The position numbers and the translations under genes are program-made. 64,000 nt of DNA from Defluviitaleaceae bacterium. GTDB taxonomy: Bacteria > Bacillota > Clostridia > Lachnospirales > WRBF01. A model generated the notes under the pieces. That model was not told the DNA's origin and searched no databases. It saw nothing but the letters and a program-made list of their open reading frames with translations. This document shows positions 24,435 through 32,675 of this stretch, one piece after another (within the stretch, counting starts at the first letter, position 1; each line of letters opens with the position of its first letter). The stretch lies in NCBI GenBank assembly GCA_009784685.1, contig WRBF01000003.1, positions 1 through 64,000 on the forward strand, given 5' to 3'.

Positions 24435-25370
24435 ATGCTAGACGTTTGCCTTTTGGGCACCGGCGGGATGATGCCGCTTCCTAACAGATTTTTAACATCA
24501 CTTATGTGTCGGCTTAACGGCAAAATGCTCGTGATTGACTGCGGTGAAGCTACACAAATAAGCATAGCCCTTTTAGGTTGGGGCTTTAAAAGCATTGATG
24601 TAATATGCTTTACACATTTTCATGCAGATCATGTTTCGGGGCTGCCCGGGCTTTTGCTTGCTATGTCAAATTCCGGGAGGGAAGAAGATGTTACGCTTAT
24701 CGGTCCTCAAGGTCTCAACCATGTTGTTAATGGACTAAGGGTTATTGCACCCAGACTTCCTTTTAACATAAACTGCATCGAAATAACACCGGATAAGTTT
24801 TTGGAAATAGCTCAAAACGGAATTTTAACAGCCGGGTTTCAAATAAGTGTATCAAAAGCGAGGCATCAAATTCCATGCTTTAGCTATCGGCTTGATATTT
24901 CCCGCAAAGGAAAGTTTGATCCTGAGCGGGCAAAGTCACTTGGAATCCCGTTAAAGGTTTGGAGTACACTTCAAAAAATGGGCTATGCAAAACTTGACGG
25001 CGTTGAATATTTTGATCATATGGTAATGGGAGAAGACCGTAAGGGGATTTCTGTAGCGTATTGCACAGACAGCAGGCCAACGAAGTTTTTACCCGAATTC
25101 ATTAACGAGGTTGATCTTTTCATATGCGAAGGACTTTATGGAGACAATGATAAAAAAGAAAAGGCCGCAGAGCATGGTCATATGATATACAGCGAAGCGG
25201 CGGAAATAGCAAAGGCAGGAAATGCAAAAGAGCTTTGGCTTACGCATTTTAGCCCGGCAATGACAAACCCTAAGGAGTTTTTGCGAAATGCTAGGGATAT
25301 TTTCCCTAAATCGTTTGCCGGATATGACAGGATTTGCAAGACACTTACGTTTGAGGATGAAGCCAAGTAG
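24435..25370 (+). CDS. rnz: Ribonuclease Z, metallo-beta-lactamase fold
   Basis: This 311-residue protein has the zinc motif THFHADH (60-66) with SGLPG after it, as in tRNase Z. It also has the later ligands in YCTDSRPT and the end motif LTHFSP. It removes the 3' trailer of tRNA precursors lacking encoded CCA. It follows ridA by 13 bp. The first residues GTGGMMPLPNR replace the more usual GTGAGxPT loop, so a different RNase-Z-like hydrolase remains possible. Confidence 0.88.
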   Translation: MLDVCLLGTGGMMPLPNRFLTSLMCRLNGKMLVIDCGEATQISIALLGWGFKSIDVICFTHFHADHVSGLPGLLLAMSNSGREEDVTLIGPQGLNHVVNGLRVIAPRLPFNINCIEITPDKFLEIAQNGILTAGFQISVSKARHQIPCFSYRLDISRKGKFDPERAKSLGIPLKVWSTLQKMGYAKLDGVEYFDHMVMGEDRKGISVAYCTDSRPTKFLPEFINEVDLFICEGLYGDNDKKEKAAEHGHMIYSEAAEIAKAGNAKELWLTHFSPAMTNPKEFLRNARDIFPKSFAGYDRICKTLTFEDEAK

Positions 25371-25388
25371 TAAGAAAGGAGATAACAT

Positions 25389-25628
25389 ATGTCAAGTATG
25401 CAAGTTATAGCTGTAAGGTACATTCAACAGCTTTCTGAAAATAAGTTAAGCAGCGCAGTAGATTATCTTCGGTTTTTGTGCGAACAAGATCATCAACTAG
25501 ATGAACTAGATGATTTTGACTATGCTTTATCTCAAGACGCTGATAAAGATAAAAGTACCGAAACCGTGGATTTTGATAATCTTTTGAAAGATTTAGGGAT
25601 AAGTTATGATGAGCTGCAAGAAAATTGA
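25389..25628 (+). CDS. Putative antitoxin of a RelE-type module
   Basis: This 79-residue acidic protein begins with a short helical part (VIAVRYIQQLSENKLSSAVDYLRFL) like the DUF2281/Phd-linked antitoxins. It continues with an acidic tail ending [16 protein letters not shown] that could wrap a toxin. It overlaps the toxin gene by 23 bp. AAGGAG lies seven bases before the ATG. Confidence 0.75.
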   Translation: MSSMQVIAVRYIQQLSENKLSSAVDYLRFLCEQDHQLDELDDFDYALSQDADKDKSTETVDFDNLLKDLGISYDELQEN

Positions 25629-25899
25629 GTTCAAGAAGTCAGCCGAAAAATTTATCAAAAATCGGTCACGACAAGATCAGTTGAGATTGCTTTCAAAAAT
25701 ATATAAATTGCCTGAAGGTGAGCATATTAAAAAAATGAAAGGCTATGACAATCGCTACAGACTCAAAATTGGAGATTTTCGTGTGATTTATGAAATATAT
25801 AATGACCCATCAAATGTAAAAAATGATTGTGCTTCTCTTCAATCTATACTACACATTCTAGTTGTCGACATCGGAAATAGAGGAGATGTTTACAAATGA
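25606..25899 (+). CDS. RelE/ParE-superfamily toxin
   Basis: This 97-residue protein has the RelE fold signature: [23 protein letters not shown], then [30 protein letters not shown], then [14 protein letters not shown]. The conserved basic residues of mRNA-cutting RelE toxins ([11 protein letters not shown] and the final GNRGDVY) are present, so it may be active. It overlaps both the antitoxin and, by four bases, tsaD downstream. Confidence 0.85.
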   Translation: MMSCKKIEFKKSAEKFIKNRSRQDQLRLLSKIYKLPEGEHIKKMKGYDNRYRLKIGDFRVIYEIYNDPSNVKNDCASLQSILHILVVDIGNRGDVYK

Positions 25900-26903
25900 T
25901 GAATAAAATACTAGCAATAGAAACTTCCTGTGATGAAACATCAGCAGCGATTGTCGCCGATGGCAAGACCGTTTTATCAAACATAATTTCATCACAAATT
26001 GACACACATAAAATATACGGCGGGGTTGTACCTGAGATTGCATCCCGCAAACATGTTGAGACAATCAGCGCTATCGTTGACGAGGCTCTTTCAGCTGCTG
26101 ACACTAAACTCTCAGAAGTTGATGCAATTGCCGTAACATACGGACCTGGTCTTGTCGGTGCTGTTTTGATAGGTCTTTCGTATGCTAAAGGTCTTTCATT
26201 TTCGCTTAAAAAACCACTTATTGGGATTAATCATATCGAGGGGCATATTGCTTCGAATTATATCGAAAATCCGGACTTTGCACCCCCCTTTATATGCCTT
26301 GTCGTTTCCGGAGGTCATACATACATAGTGCATGTTAAAGATTTTTGCGACTATGAAGTATTAGGCAAAACAAGGGACGATGCAGCAGGTGAAGCTTTTG
26401 ATAAAGTAGCAAGAGCAGTAGGACTTGGCTATCCGGGAGGACCAAAGATTGACAAAGCCGCAACAACTGGCGATAAAAACGCAATTAAATTTCCAAGGAT
26501 ATATCTTGAAGAAGAAAGTTATGATTTCAGCTTCAGTGGTTTAAAATCAGCAGTCTTAAATTATTTGAACAAATGTAATATGATGGGGCAAGAAATAAAC
26601 ATAAACGATGTAGCGGCTTCGTTCCAACAAGCGGCTGTTGAAGTTTTGGTTAATAAAACAATATCGGCTGCGATTAGAACAGGTGTTAGCAAAATAGCCC
26701 TTGCGGGCGGTGTCGCTGCCAATACGTTCTTACGCCATGAAATGTCAAATGCCTGCGCACAAAATAATATGACTCTTAATGTACCAAAGCCTGTTTATTG
26801 CACAGATAATGCCGCTATGATAGCTTGTCAAGGATATTTTCGTTATTTGAATGGTGAATTTTCTGAGCTTGATTTGAATGCAGTTCCGGGGCTTGGATTG
26901 TAA
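25896..26903 (+). CDS. tsaD: tRNA N6-adenosine threonylcarbamoyltransferase
   Basis: This 335-residue protein is TsaD (formerly Gcp). It has the [12 protein letters not shown] start, the metal-binding HIEGH in [38 protein letters not shown] and [12 protein letters not shown]. It transfers threonylcarbamoyl to A37 of ANN-decoding tRNAs. Its ATG overlaps the toxin stop (ATGA), an odd position for an essential gene. AGAGGAG ten to fifteen bases upstream is inside the toxin gene. Confidence 0.97.
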   Translation: MMNKILAIETSCDETSAAIVADGKTVLSNIISSQIDTHKIYGGVVPEIASRKHVETISAIVDEALSAADTKLSEVDAIAVTYGPGLVGAVLIGLSYAKGLSFSLKKPLIGINHIEGHIASNYIENPDFAPPFICLVVSGGHTYIVHVKDFCDYEVLGKTRDDAAGEAFDKVARAVGLGYPGGPKIDKAATTGDKNAIKFPRIYLEEESYDFSFSGLKSAVLNYLNKCNMMGQEININDVAASFQQAAVEVLVNKTISAAIRTGVSKIALAGGVAANTFLRHEMSNACAQNNMTLNVPKPVYCTDNAAMIACQGYFRYLNGEFSELDLNAVPGLGL

Positions 26904-27005
26904 ATTCTTTAAGAATTAGCTGGTTCCTAAATAATATGACATTTTTTGCCGAAAGAAAAGCATGTACAATTTGGAAAAATATGTTAAAATAAGGAGAGTG
27001 GTTTC

Positions 27006-27530
27006 ATGGCTAAAACATCTAAAAATAATTACGCAAAGCAGCAAAACAGGTATTCATTAAGAGTTGTCATCTTTTTTGTAGTCTTCTCTGTTTTGGCAAT
27101 AGCTGCAACTATTATTTGGCAAAACGTTGTGACCCAACAGCAGACAACAATCTCGGCTGACTTTGTTAGAGTTCCGCGTGTCACGACAAGCCTTTTCTCA
27201 ATTGATGGAGAACCAAGAAGCGTTACCGCCGTTTTCTTTGTTGAGGCAGACCCAGGCATGGCGAATGCAGTGGACAGTGACGTCGTATCATCGCATATTA
27301 GAACAATTTTGGCAGGCGGAGATTACTATATGTTAACCGGAACAGAAAGTGTTGAGTACGCAAGAAACCTTATAAATGAAAATCTTCCAAACATGATGGA
27401 TGTTTCAAATATCGCTAATCTGTATATTGTTGACCTTCAAGCAGGAAACCCAAACAGGTTTTTTATTGATGATGACCCGGTAAGCGGCAGCAGTTTAAAT
27501 GATTTCTTGAGGGGGCTTCGTTTTAACTAA
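27006..27530 (+). CDS. Single-pass membrane protein, possibly FliL-like
   Basis: 174 residues with a basic N-terminus, one membrane helix (about 19-41) and an extracytoplasmic domain. The part IRTILAGGDYYMLTGTESVEYARNLINENL has the look of the C-terminal FliL domain, but no flagellar gene is near. I do not recognise it with certainty. It has AAGGAGAG before the ATG and lies about 100 bp after tsaD. Confidence 0.4.
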   Translation: MAKTSKNNYAKQQNRYSLRVVIFFVVFSVLAIAATIIWQNVVTQQQTTISADFVRVPRVTTSLFSIDGEPRSVTAVFFVEADPGMANAVDSDVVSSHIRTILAGGDYYMLTGTESVEYARNLINENLPNMMDVSNIANLYIVDLQAGNPNRFFIDDDPVSGSSLNDFLRGLRFN

Positions 27531-27653
27531 CTGACAGTCACCATTATGCAAATTTGGAATATTTTTCCAATTAAGTATAATCCATCCAAATATTGTTAAT
27601 TATTTATACATGAAGTTAGATTATATGAAGCATAGAGCAGGGTGATTATTAAT

Positions 27654-27992
27654 ATGGAAGACAGGATAATTCTTGTAGAGGGCGATAATTCTAAATGGTA
27701 TGAGCAAGCGATATTTATAGTACGCAAAAACATCCCTCAAAGCAAAGTGCCGGTTGACTTTGTAGCAGAGGCCGAAAAAATAGTTAATAACTATATGCGC
27801 ATTAAAACAACCGGCTTTAAACCCAACCATTTAGCGCATAGTTCTAGTGAGGCTGCACCAACGGCTCATGTCTCGCCTTCAAGAAAACCTGCCGCAAAGA
27901 AAAAAAGCGGATTTGACACATTTATTAATTCAGTTTTATTTATTGGATGTGTTGCACTTTTAGGGCTTTTGGTGTATGCTTGGATGATGTAG
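27654..27992 (+). CDS. Small protein with C-terminal membrane anchor
   Basis: 112 residues from ATG 27654 (AGGGTG upstream). The N-terminal half (EDRIILVEGDNSKWYEQAIF) is soluble, the middle is a basic, Ser/Pro/Ala-rich linker, and the C-terminus is one membrane helix (SVLFIGCVALLGLLVYAWM). It is a tail-anchored protein of unknown role. No family was recognised. It is followed 46 bp later by the M55 peptidase gene. Confidence 0.6.
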   Translation: MEDRIILVEGDNSKWYEQAIFIVRKNIPQSKVPVDFVAEAEKIVNNYMRIKTTGFKPNHLAHSSSEAAPTAHVSPSRKPAAKKKSGFDTFINSVLFIGCVALLGLLVYAWMM

Positions 27993-28038
27993 GGTATGTG
28001 TACATGCCCTATCATAATTTCGAAAGGGGTAACCTACA

Positions 28039-28863
28039 ATGAAAAAAGTATACATATCTGCGGACATAGAGGGTGTTTGTGACATAGTATCAAGCATCTC
28101 TTGCCTCCGCACCAGCCCGGACTTTACATACGCAAGAACACGATTCGCAAACGAAATTAACGCTGCTGCAAGAGCATGTTTTGATTTTGGCTGTACGGAC
28201 GTCACAATTTGCGAAGGTCATGCAGACATGGAAAATATTATTATCGAACAATTAGACCCAAGGACTAGATTAATATCCGGAGCAATGCGCAAAAGCCTAC
28301 AAATGGAAGGAATTGAAATGGGATACGATGCATATGTATCATTTGGACATGCAGGCGCAGGGCTTAATATTGACGGCGTGTTAAATCATTGCTATAACGG
28401 TAAAAAAATACATAATATACGCCTTAACGGACAAACAATTAATACAGAAACTGTAATAAATGCAACTATTGCAGGGCATTATGGCATACCTTTAATAGCT
28501 GTGATAGGTGACAGTGCTGTTTGCCGTGAGGTTAAAGAATTTGTTCCAAATTGTGAAGGAATCGCTGTTAAAGAAGGTCTTTCACGCAGCTGCGCAATAT
28601 CTTACCATCCTCAGGTTTGCGAAAAAATGATTTACGACGGAGTAACTGCTGCACTTAAAAAAGCGGAAGAAATAAAACCTCTGTTCCTTGGCGATTTAAT
28701 AACTATGGAAATTGATTTCAAAGAAACCGGAATGGCAGACACAGCAGAGCTTGTCCCTGGAATTGAACGCATAGCCCCAAGAACTATAAGATATACGGGC
28801 GAGGCGGAAACTGTATTTAAACTTCAAAATTTGTTAATATACAGGCTTGTCGATAATGTTTAA
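28039..28863 (+). CDS. dppA: M55 D-aminopeptidase, DppA family
   Basis: This 274-residue protein starts KVYISADIEGV, giving the Asp and Glu zinc ligands, and goes on with ICEGHADMEN and FGHAG histidines and GHYGIPLIAVIGDSAVCREV. DppA releases D-amino acids from D-Ala-containing peptides and helps recycle cell-wall peptides in sporulating Firmicutes. GAAAGGGG precedes the ATG. Confidence 0.92.
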   Translation: MKKVYISADIEGVCDIVSSISCLRTSPDFTYARTRFANEINAAARACFDFGCTDVTICEGHADMENIIIEQLDPRTRLISGAMRKSLQMEGIEMGYDAYVSFGHAGAGLNIDGVLNHCYNGKKIHNIRLNGQTINTETVINATIAGHYGIPLIAVIGDSAVCREVKEFVPNCEGIAVKEGLSRSCAISYHPQVCEKMIYDGVTAALKKAEEIKPLFLGDLITMEIDFKETGMADTAELVPGIERIAPRTIRYTGEAETVFKLQNLLIYRLVDNV

Positions 28864-28916
28864 GAAATATTGGCTTAAATATTAACAACTTCACTTTAAG
28901 TGTTAGCAAAACCCTA

Positions 28917-28945
28917 TTGACATAAAGGGTAATCTGTAGTACACT
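28917..28945 (+). promoter_or_regulatory. Promoter ahead of the exported-protein cluster
   Basis: TTGACA (28917-28922), a 17-base spacer and TACACT (28940-28945) form a good vegetative-type promoter. GTAGT-AC-ACTAC, a small inverted repeat, overlaps the -10 and could be an operator. The next gene starts about 180 bases downstream. Confidence 0.55.
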
Positions 28946-29126
28946 ACTTTAACATATAAATAAGGATTTGATAAGCAAGTGATGAGCCGCTGGTCTTTAC
29001 AAACACAAGCTTCAAGTCGCATACATATTAAACAACAACATGAACTGGCACAGCTTGAACATTTTCTTATCGAAGCTTTACCTTGTTTTTTGTTATTCAA
29101 AACATTATAAAAAAGGGGGAATTGAG

Positions 29127-29609
29127 CTGAAACAGAAGTCTCTTGGGCGCAATTATCGTAAGCTTCTTTTTAAGCGCAGACTAAGATTTTGCATTATAGC
29201 TTTTCTTGGCATAACTTTTGTTGCGGGTACAGCCTTTGCCTTTACCGCTAACACCCCTCTACACTTTATAGGCACAACTGCGGTATTCTTTAGCGAAGAA
29301 GATATGTCAGAATTTATGCTATCATCTCTTCCGCCGCAAGGCGGCGGCGGTTATGGCGATGAAGAAGATATCGATGATGATGACTATATTGATGACGATG
29401 ACATCTATGATGATAATGATGCGAATGAAGATGAAGATCGCATAGAGGATGAAGATTTCGACATCGAAGGCACATCGCCCGAAGAAAATGAAAACACAGA
29501 AAATGGCTCTAATAATGAGCAAGCAACAGACGACCGAAACACCGACACGCAAAGCGGCGGTAACGATTCGGCTTCCGAATCGCAAGCTGAAACTAATTCA
29601 GTCGAATAA
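29127..29609 (+). CDS. Small exported protein with acidic tail, TasA/camelysin-like N-terminus
   Basis: About 160 residues if started at CTG 29127, seven bases after AGGGGG. No ATG, GTG or TTG lies close enough; the first in-frame ATG (29040) has no ribosome site. A basic stretch and a hydrophobic core end in AGTAFAF, then TANTPLHFIGTTAVFF, which aligns with the starts of the next two exported proteins. The remainder is low complexity, rich in Asp and Glu (about 75-110), then Asn/Ser/Thr/Gln. It probably is a substrate of the SipW-type peptidase; it lacks the beta domain of its neighbours. Confidence 0.55.
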   Translation: MKQKSLGRNYRKLLFKRRLRFCIIAFLGITFVAGTAFAFTANTPLHFIGTTAVFFSEEDMSEFMLSSLPPQGGGGYGDEEDIDDDDYIDDDDIYDDNDANEDEDRIEDEDFDIEGTSPEENENTENGSNNEQATDDRNTDTQSGGNDSASESQAETNSVE

Positions 29610-29791
29610 ACGGTCTATTTGTATATCAATTTCAATACGATTGATACATATTGTAAGTCGATCCTTGAAAACCAGACAGCAATTTAGAGCAATAAGTAAT
29701 AGGGGAATAATCTATGAATTATTTGGCGTTTGCCATTTAGTTATACGAAAGGGAGAAGAACACATAAGCAAGCAATAAAGGAGATATCCTT

Positions 29792-30394
29792 ATGAACAAA
29801 TTCAAAAGCAAAAGGCAGTTAACCATAATGGTTGCAGTTTTTGCAGTGGTTTTCCTAGCCAGCTCTGCTTTTGCGTTTGTGTCTGCCAGTCCTTTGGTAT
29901 TTGAAGGCACAGTTAATGTAAATGCCAGTTTAAGTATGCACATCATTCATTTCGAAGTTGAGCATAGCGACGGTGTCAGCGGAGCAAGGACTACTCCGTA
30001 TCGTCCGAATAATCCTGATGGAAACTTGGTTAATCCAATGTTTCCGCCTGGTATAAGAAGTGTTGATCACTATTCTGTATTCTCTACACCAGGCGATTAC
30101 ATAATTTGGTCTTTCACGGTGAAAAACACAGGCACAGTCCCAACAAGGATTGATAGCATAGAAATCGTGGAAAGATGGATTGACAGCAACCCAACTATTG
30201 GATCTTTTGGAATTATCGGAAGAACCAACGTGGGTCAATTAATCGGAACAGTTGTCCAACCTGAGGATTTTGTCCTTTTGGAAGTTCGATTTGATTGGTG
30301 TCCTATTCTTTTTCTAGAATCAGGGTTCACTGGGGATATGCTTGATTTCTATCATGGATTTACAACAACACTTGAATACGGCATGGCGCATTAG
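29792..30394 (+). CDS. TasA/camelysin-like exported protein 1
   Basis: This 200-residue protein has signal peptide LTIMVAVFAVVFLASSAFA, then the motif ASPLVFEGTVNVNASLSMHI shared with the later paralogue. The beta-rich body contains IWSFTVKNTGTVPTRIDSIEI, which resembles the FxFxNxG pattern of TasA and camelysin. TasA-type proteins form matrix fibres after cutting by SipW. AAAGGAG lies upstream of the ATG. A short open stretch at 29714 codes eight residues behind AGGGGAA and may be a leader peptide. Confidence 0.7.
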   Translation: MNKFKSKRQLTIMVAVFAVVFLASSAFAFVSASPLVFEGTVNVNASLSMHIIHFEVEHSDGVSGARTTPYRPNNPDGNLVNPMFPPGIRSVDHYSVFSTPGDYIIWSFTVKNTGTVPTRIDSIEIVERWIDSNPTIGSFGIIGRTNVGQLIGTVVQPEDFVLLEVRFDWCPILFLESGFTGDMLDFYHGFTTTLEYGMAH

Positions 30395-30466
30395 TCACTG
30401 AGCAAGCCACAAATTCTTTGTTAGGCGTAAAAACTGCAATAGGCTTTAAGAACAAGCTCTAAGTTC

Positions 30467-30681
30467 AAAATTTTTTAAAATTTTCTTCACTTAACTTTTG
30501 TGAAGAAAAGCATCCATTCCAAAAGGATGCAAATATGCGTTTAACCACGATTTTCGTAAAATCGCGGCTGAAAAAGGAGAACCACAACTCCAAAATAAAA
30601 GCGGCTGAAAAAAGGGAACCACAACCCCATAATAAAAGCGGCAATATTAACTGCATATTAAAAATTTTGGAGGAATCAATT
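30467..30681 (+). promoter_or_regulatory. Multi-hairpin leader with a possible SD-masking switch
   Basis: In order: an AAAATTTT palindrome (30467-30484), TTTTCTTCAC/GTGAAGAAAA (30481-30490 with 30500-30509, nine-base loop), GCATCC/GGATGC (30510-30515 with 30525-30530, nine-base loop), CGATTTT/AAAATCG (30548-30564), GGAG/CTCC in repeat 1 and GGG/CCC in repeat 2. CTCCAAAAT (30588-30596) is an exact complement of ATTTTGGAG (30664-30672), the ribosome binding site of the next gene. This looks like a leader able to choose between two folds. No known riboswitch class was recognised. Confidence 0.5.
30564..30643 (+). repeat. 37-bp tandem repeat in the leader
   Basis: Two adjacent 37-base units (30564-30600 and 30601-30637), each starting GCGGCTGAAAAA, plus a third start GCGGC. 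The units differ at paired positions: GGAG-AACCACAA-CTCC in the first and GGG-AACCACAA-CCC in the second, so the stem survives while the bases change. The short unit count and lack of spacers exclude a CRISPR array. Confidence 0.75.
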
Positions 30682-31341
30682 ATGAAAATAAGAAATAAAA
30701 AGAAACTTAATGCTTTTATTGCAGTATTCATGGTAGTATTCATGGCTGGCAGTGCATTTGCTCTTTCTTCACAAAGCGCATTAATCTTTGAAGGTACTGT
30801 TCATGCTAACACAGCTTTAGAACTTAACATCACTGAATTTTTCCCTATCGGCGTTTCTGCTATCCAACCTTTAGGTCATGTTCCTTGGCCAGATGATGAA
30901 CACGAAGAAGCAGAAGTTGAAATTGAATCTCCTTTAATGCACTGGGGAATTCTTCCGGGCAACAGAGCAGCTGAATTTGATATAGAGTTTTTCCAACCTA
31001 ACCAATATATCACGTTTGCTACAGTTATCGCAAACGTTGGTACAGTAGCTGCTGATATCTATGACTTAGATCTTTTCGATTATCATGCAATTCAAGGCGT
31101 TACTTACAAATTAGAAATCCATGAAGACGAATGCTGGGCTTCTCCTTCTAACGTACTTTTACCAGGCGGAAATCACCCAGTTATAACTCTTAACCCAGGT
31201 GATGAAGTATGGGCAAGAGTTACTGTTGCATTCCTCACTGATGGTCCTCTTGATAACACATGGCAAATCGACACTGGTTACAATCCTGCAACATACAGAT
31301 TGTCAGTGGACTACAGAGCTGCTTTAAGCCTTTGGGATTAA
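30682..31341 (+). CDS. TasA/camelysin-like exported protein 2
   Basis: 219 residues from ATG 30682 (GGAGGAA eight bases upstream). Signal peptide with core FIAVFMVVFMAGSAFA, then SSQSALIFEGTVHANTALEL as in the preceding paralogue. The body has YITFATVIANVGTVAADIYDL, the TasA-like strand pattern, and a long acidic segment near 80-95 (DDEHEEAEVEIE). Codon use is unusually even and the leader is complex, suggesting a highly expressed product such as a major matrix protein. An in-frame upstream ATG at 30535 runs through the leader hairpins and is rejected. Confidence 0.72.
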   Translation: MKIRNKKKLNAFIAVFMVVFMAGSAFALSSQSALIFEGTVHANTALELNITEFFPIGVSAIQPLGHVPWPDDEHEEAEVEIESPLMHWGILPGNRAAEFDIEFFQPNQYITFATVIANVGTVAADIYDLDLFDYHAIQGVTYKLEIHEDECWASPSNVLLPGGNHPVITLNPGDEVWARVTVAFLTDGPLDNTWQIDTGYNPATYRLSVDYRAALSLWD

Positions 31342-31400
31342 TTCGAAGCTTTATTACAAGCAAATATCAACGAAACATTTTTTTACTAAATACTTACTAC

Positions 31401-31437
31401 AAAACAGCGGCTTCTCCCTTTCGCCGCTGTTTTGTTT
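31401..31437 (+). terminator. Terminator after the exported-protein genes
   Basis: AAAACAGCGGC (31401-31411) pairs with GCCGCTGTTTT (31423-31433), 11 bp perfect, followed by GTTTT. It separates the substrate genes from the peptidase gene, so sipW probably has its own start or gets read-through. Confidence 0.88.
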
Positions 31438-31442
31438 TGGTA

Positions 31443-31474
31443 TTAGGCGTGTTGTACATTGTATTACAAGGGTA
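31443..31474. repeat. 32-bp dispersed repeat, copy 2
   Basis: Near-identical to 92-123 (one mismatch). It lies between the terminator and the ribosome binding site of the SipW-type peptidase gene, where a promoter for that gene would be expected. TTGTAC and TTGTATTACAAGG are inside it. Confidence 0.75.
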
Positions 31475-31493
31475 ACTGTTGGAGGATTATAAG

Positions 31494-32675
31494 ATGGCAA
31501 AACTTGGCTTAATTTATACAGGAATAACATGCGTGGTGCTTATATTGGTACAAACCACGTTTTTTTTTGTACCGCCAAGTTTACTTGCGATTTTCAGATG
31601 GGGAATTAGGCCGGGAATTTATGCTTTACTGTTATTAGGCGTCGTCGCCTTTTTCGGTAAGGATTCAAGACCTATTCGAAAAGCATATCATTCAAATATT
31701 GTAGCAATAATAGGACTGCTTTTGTTCGGCTCTATGATAATTATTGTTTCTGTAATTTTTGGCGGAGGGCGCAACGCTATGATGCCCAGTTTTTGGATGA
31801 TACTGCCCAATTTATGGACTATGATTCTGCCACTTTGTCTCGTAGAAACTGTGCGCTATCGGCTTATAAAGAATACAGATAAAAACAATAGAATCTGGAT
31901 AGCATTTTTATTAAGCTTTGCTTTCGCTTTTGCAAACTTGGACGAGTTAAGAATGGCACTTAACTCTGAAAATCATGAATGGATTAGCTTTTTCTTTGAA
32001 AGCATTTTACCTGTGTTGACAGCAAGCATTCTTGTATCTATAATTGCTATAAACGGAAGTCTTTTTTCAGTTTTATTGATCAGCTTTGTTTATAATTTAG
32101 GCGGAACTTTTTCTCCGTTACTGCCATCTATTGACAGAATCGCATGGTCGCTCGTTTTATACGGCATGATGTTTGCCGTAGGCATCTTAAACTACTATTT
32201 AACAGATGACAACAGTGCAGCACAAAGAAAAAGGGTAGCCCGCACAGTTAAGCATACTTCAGGCGGTCCTGCAAAGTACATTATAGGCATCCCCGTGTCG
32301 ATATTTACCATCGCCTTCTTTCTTCAAGTATTTGCCATATATCCGGTAGTTATTTTAACCGGATCAATGACAGGTTATATTGATATGGGAAGCATGGTTA
32401 TAATGCGAAGAATCCCCCCTGATGAAACTCTTCATAGGGTACAGGTTGGAGATGTCCTGCATTATCGATTTAGAGGAATTGAAGTTGTGCATAGAGTCAG
32501 AGATTTCACGTATGATAATGATGTGCGTTTTTATGTGACGCAAGGAGATGCAAACGAATTTCCTGACCCTGACTTACTAGCGATGGAAGATGTACTTGGA
32601 ACCCCAATATTTACGATACCTTTTGTCGGTTATCCCAATATAATATTTAGGTCAATCTTTGGAGGGATTTTTTGA
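31494..32675 (+). CDS. sipW-like: SipW-type (ER-type) signal peptidase I
   Basis: 393 residues from ATG 31494 (GGAGG nine bases upstream). About seven to eight membrane helices fill the N-terminal 250 residues, much more than in B. subtilis SipW. The catalytic part follows: Ser291 in VILTGSMTGYIDMGSMVIMRR and His333 in GIEVVHRVRDF, the Ser-His pair of ER-type peptidases rather than the Ser-Lys pair of ordinary bacterial ones. FYVTQGDANEFPDPD is also typical. It should release the TasA-like proteins encoded upstream. Confidence 0.88.
   Translation: MAKLGLIYTGITCVVLILVQTTFFFVPPSLLAIFRWGIRPGIYALLLLGVVAFFGKDSRPIRKAYHSNIVAIIGLLLFGSMIIIVSVIFGGGRNAMMPSFWMILPNLWTMILPLCLVETVRYRLIKNTDKNNRIWIAFLLSFAFAFANLDELRMALNSENHEWISFFFESILPVLTASILVSIIAINGSLFSVLLISFVYNLGGTFSPLLPSIDRIAWSLVLYGMMFAVGILNYYLTDDNSAAQRKRVARTVKHTSGGPAKYIIGIPVSIFTIAFFLQVFAIYPVVILTGSMTGYIDMGSMVIMRRIPPDETLHRVQVGDVLHYRFRGIEVVHRVRDFTYDNDVRFYVTQGDANEFPDPDLLAMEDVLGTPIFTIPFVGYPNIIFRSIFGGIF

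Noticed and set aside
29322-29585. Minus-strand frame rich in Ile/Val
   Set aside because: It is the antisense of the Asp/Glu repeat codons (GAT/GAC/GAA) of the exported protein and has no start signal.
29610-29791. Cyclic di-GMP riboswitch ahead of the TasA-like gene
   Set aside because: Searched by eye for the conserved GCAAA and GACGCAAAGC blocks and found neither.
30564-30643. Possible CRISPR repeats
   Set aside because: The 37-bp units are directly adjacent without spacers, there are only two and a fraction, and no cas gene is in the window.
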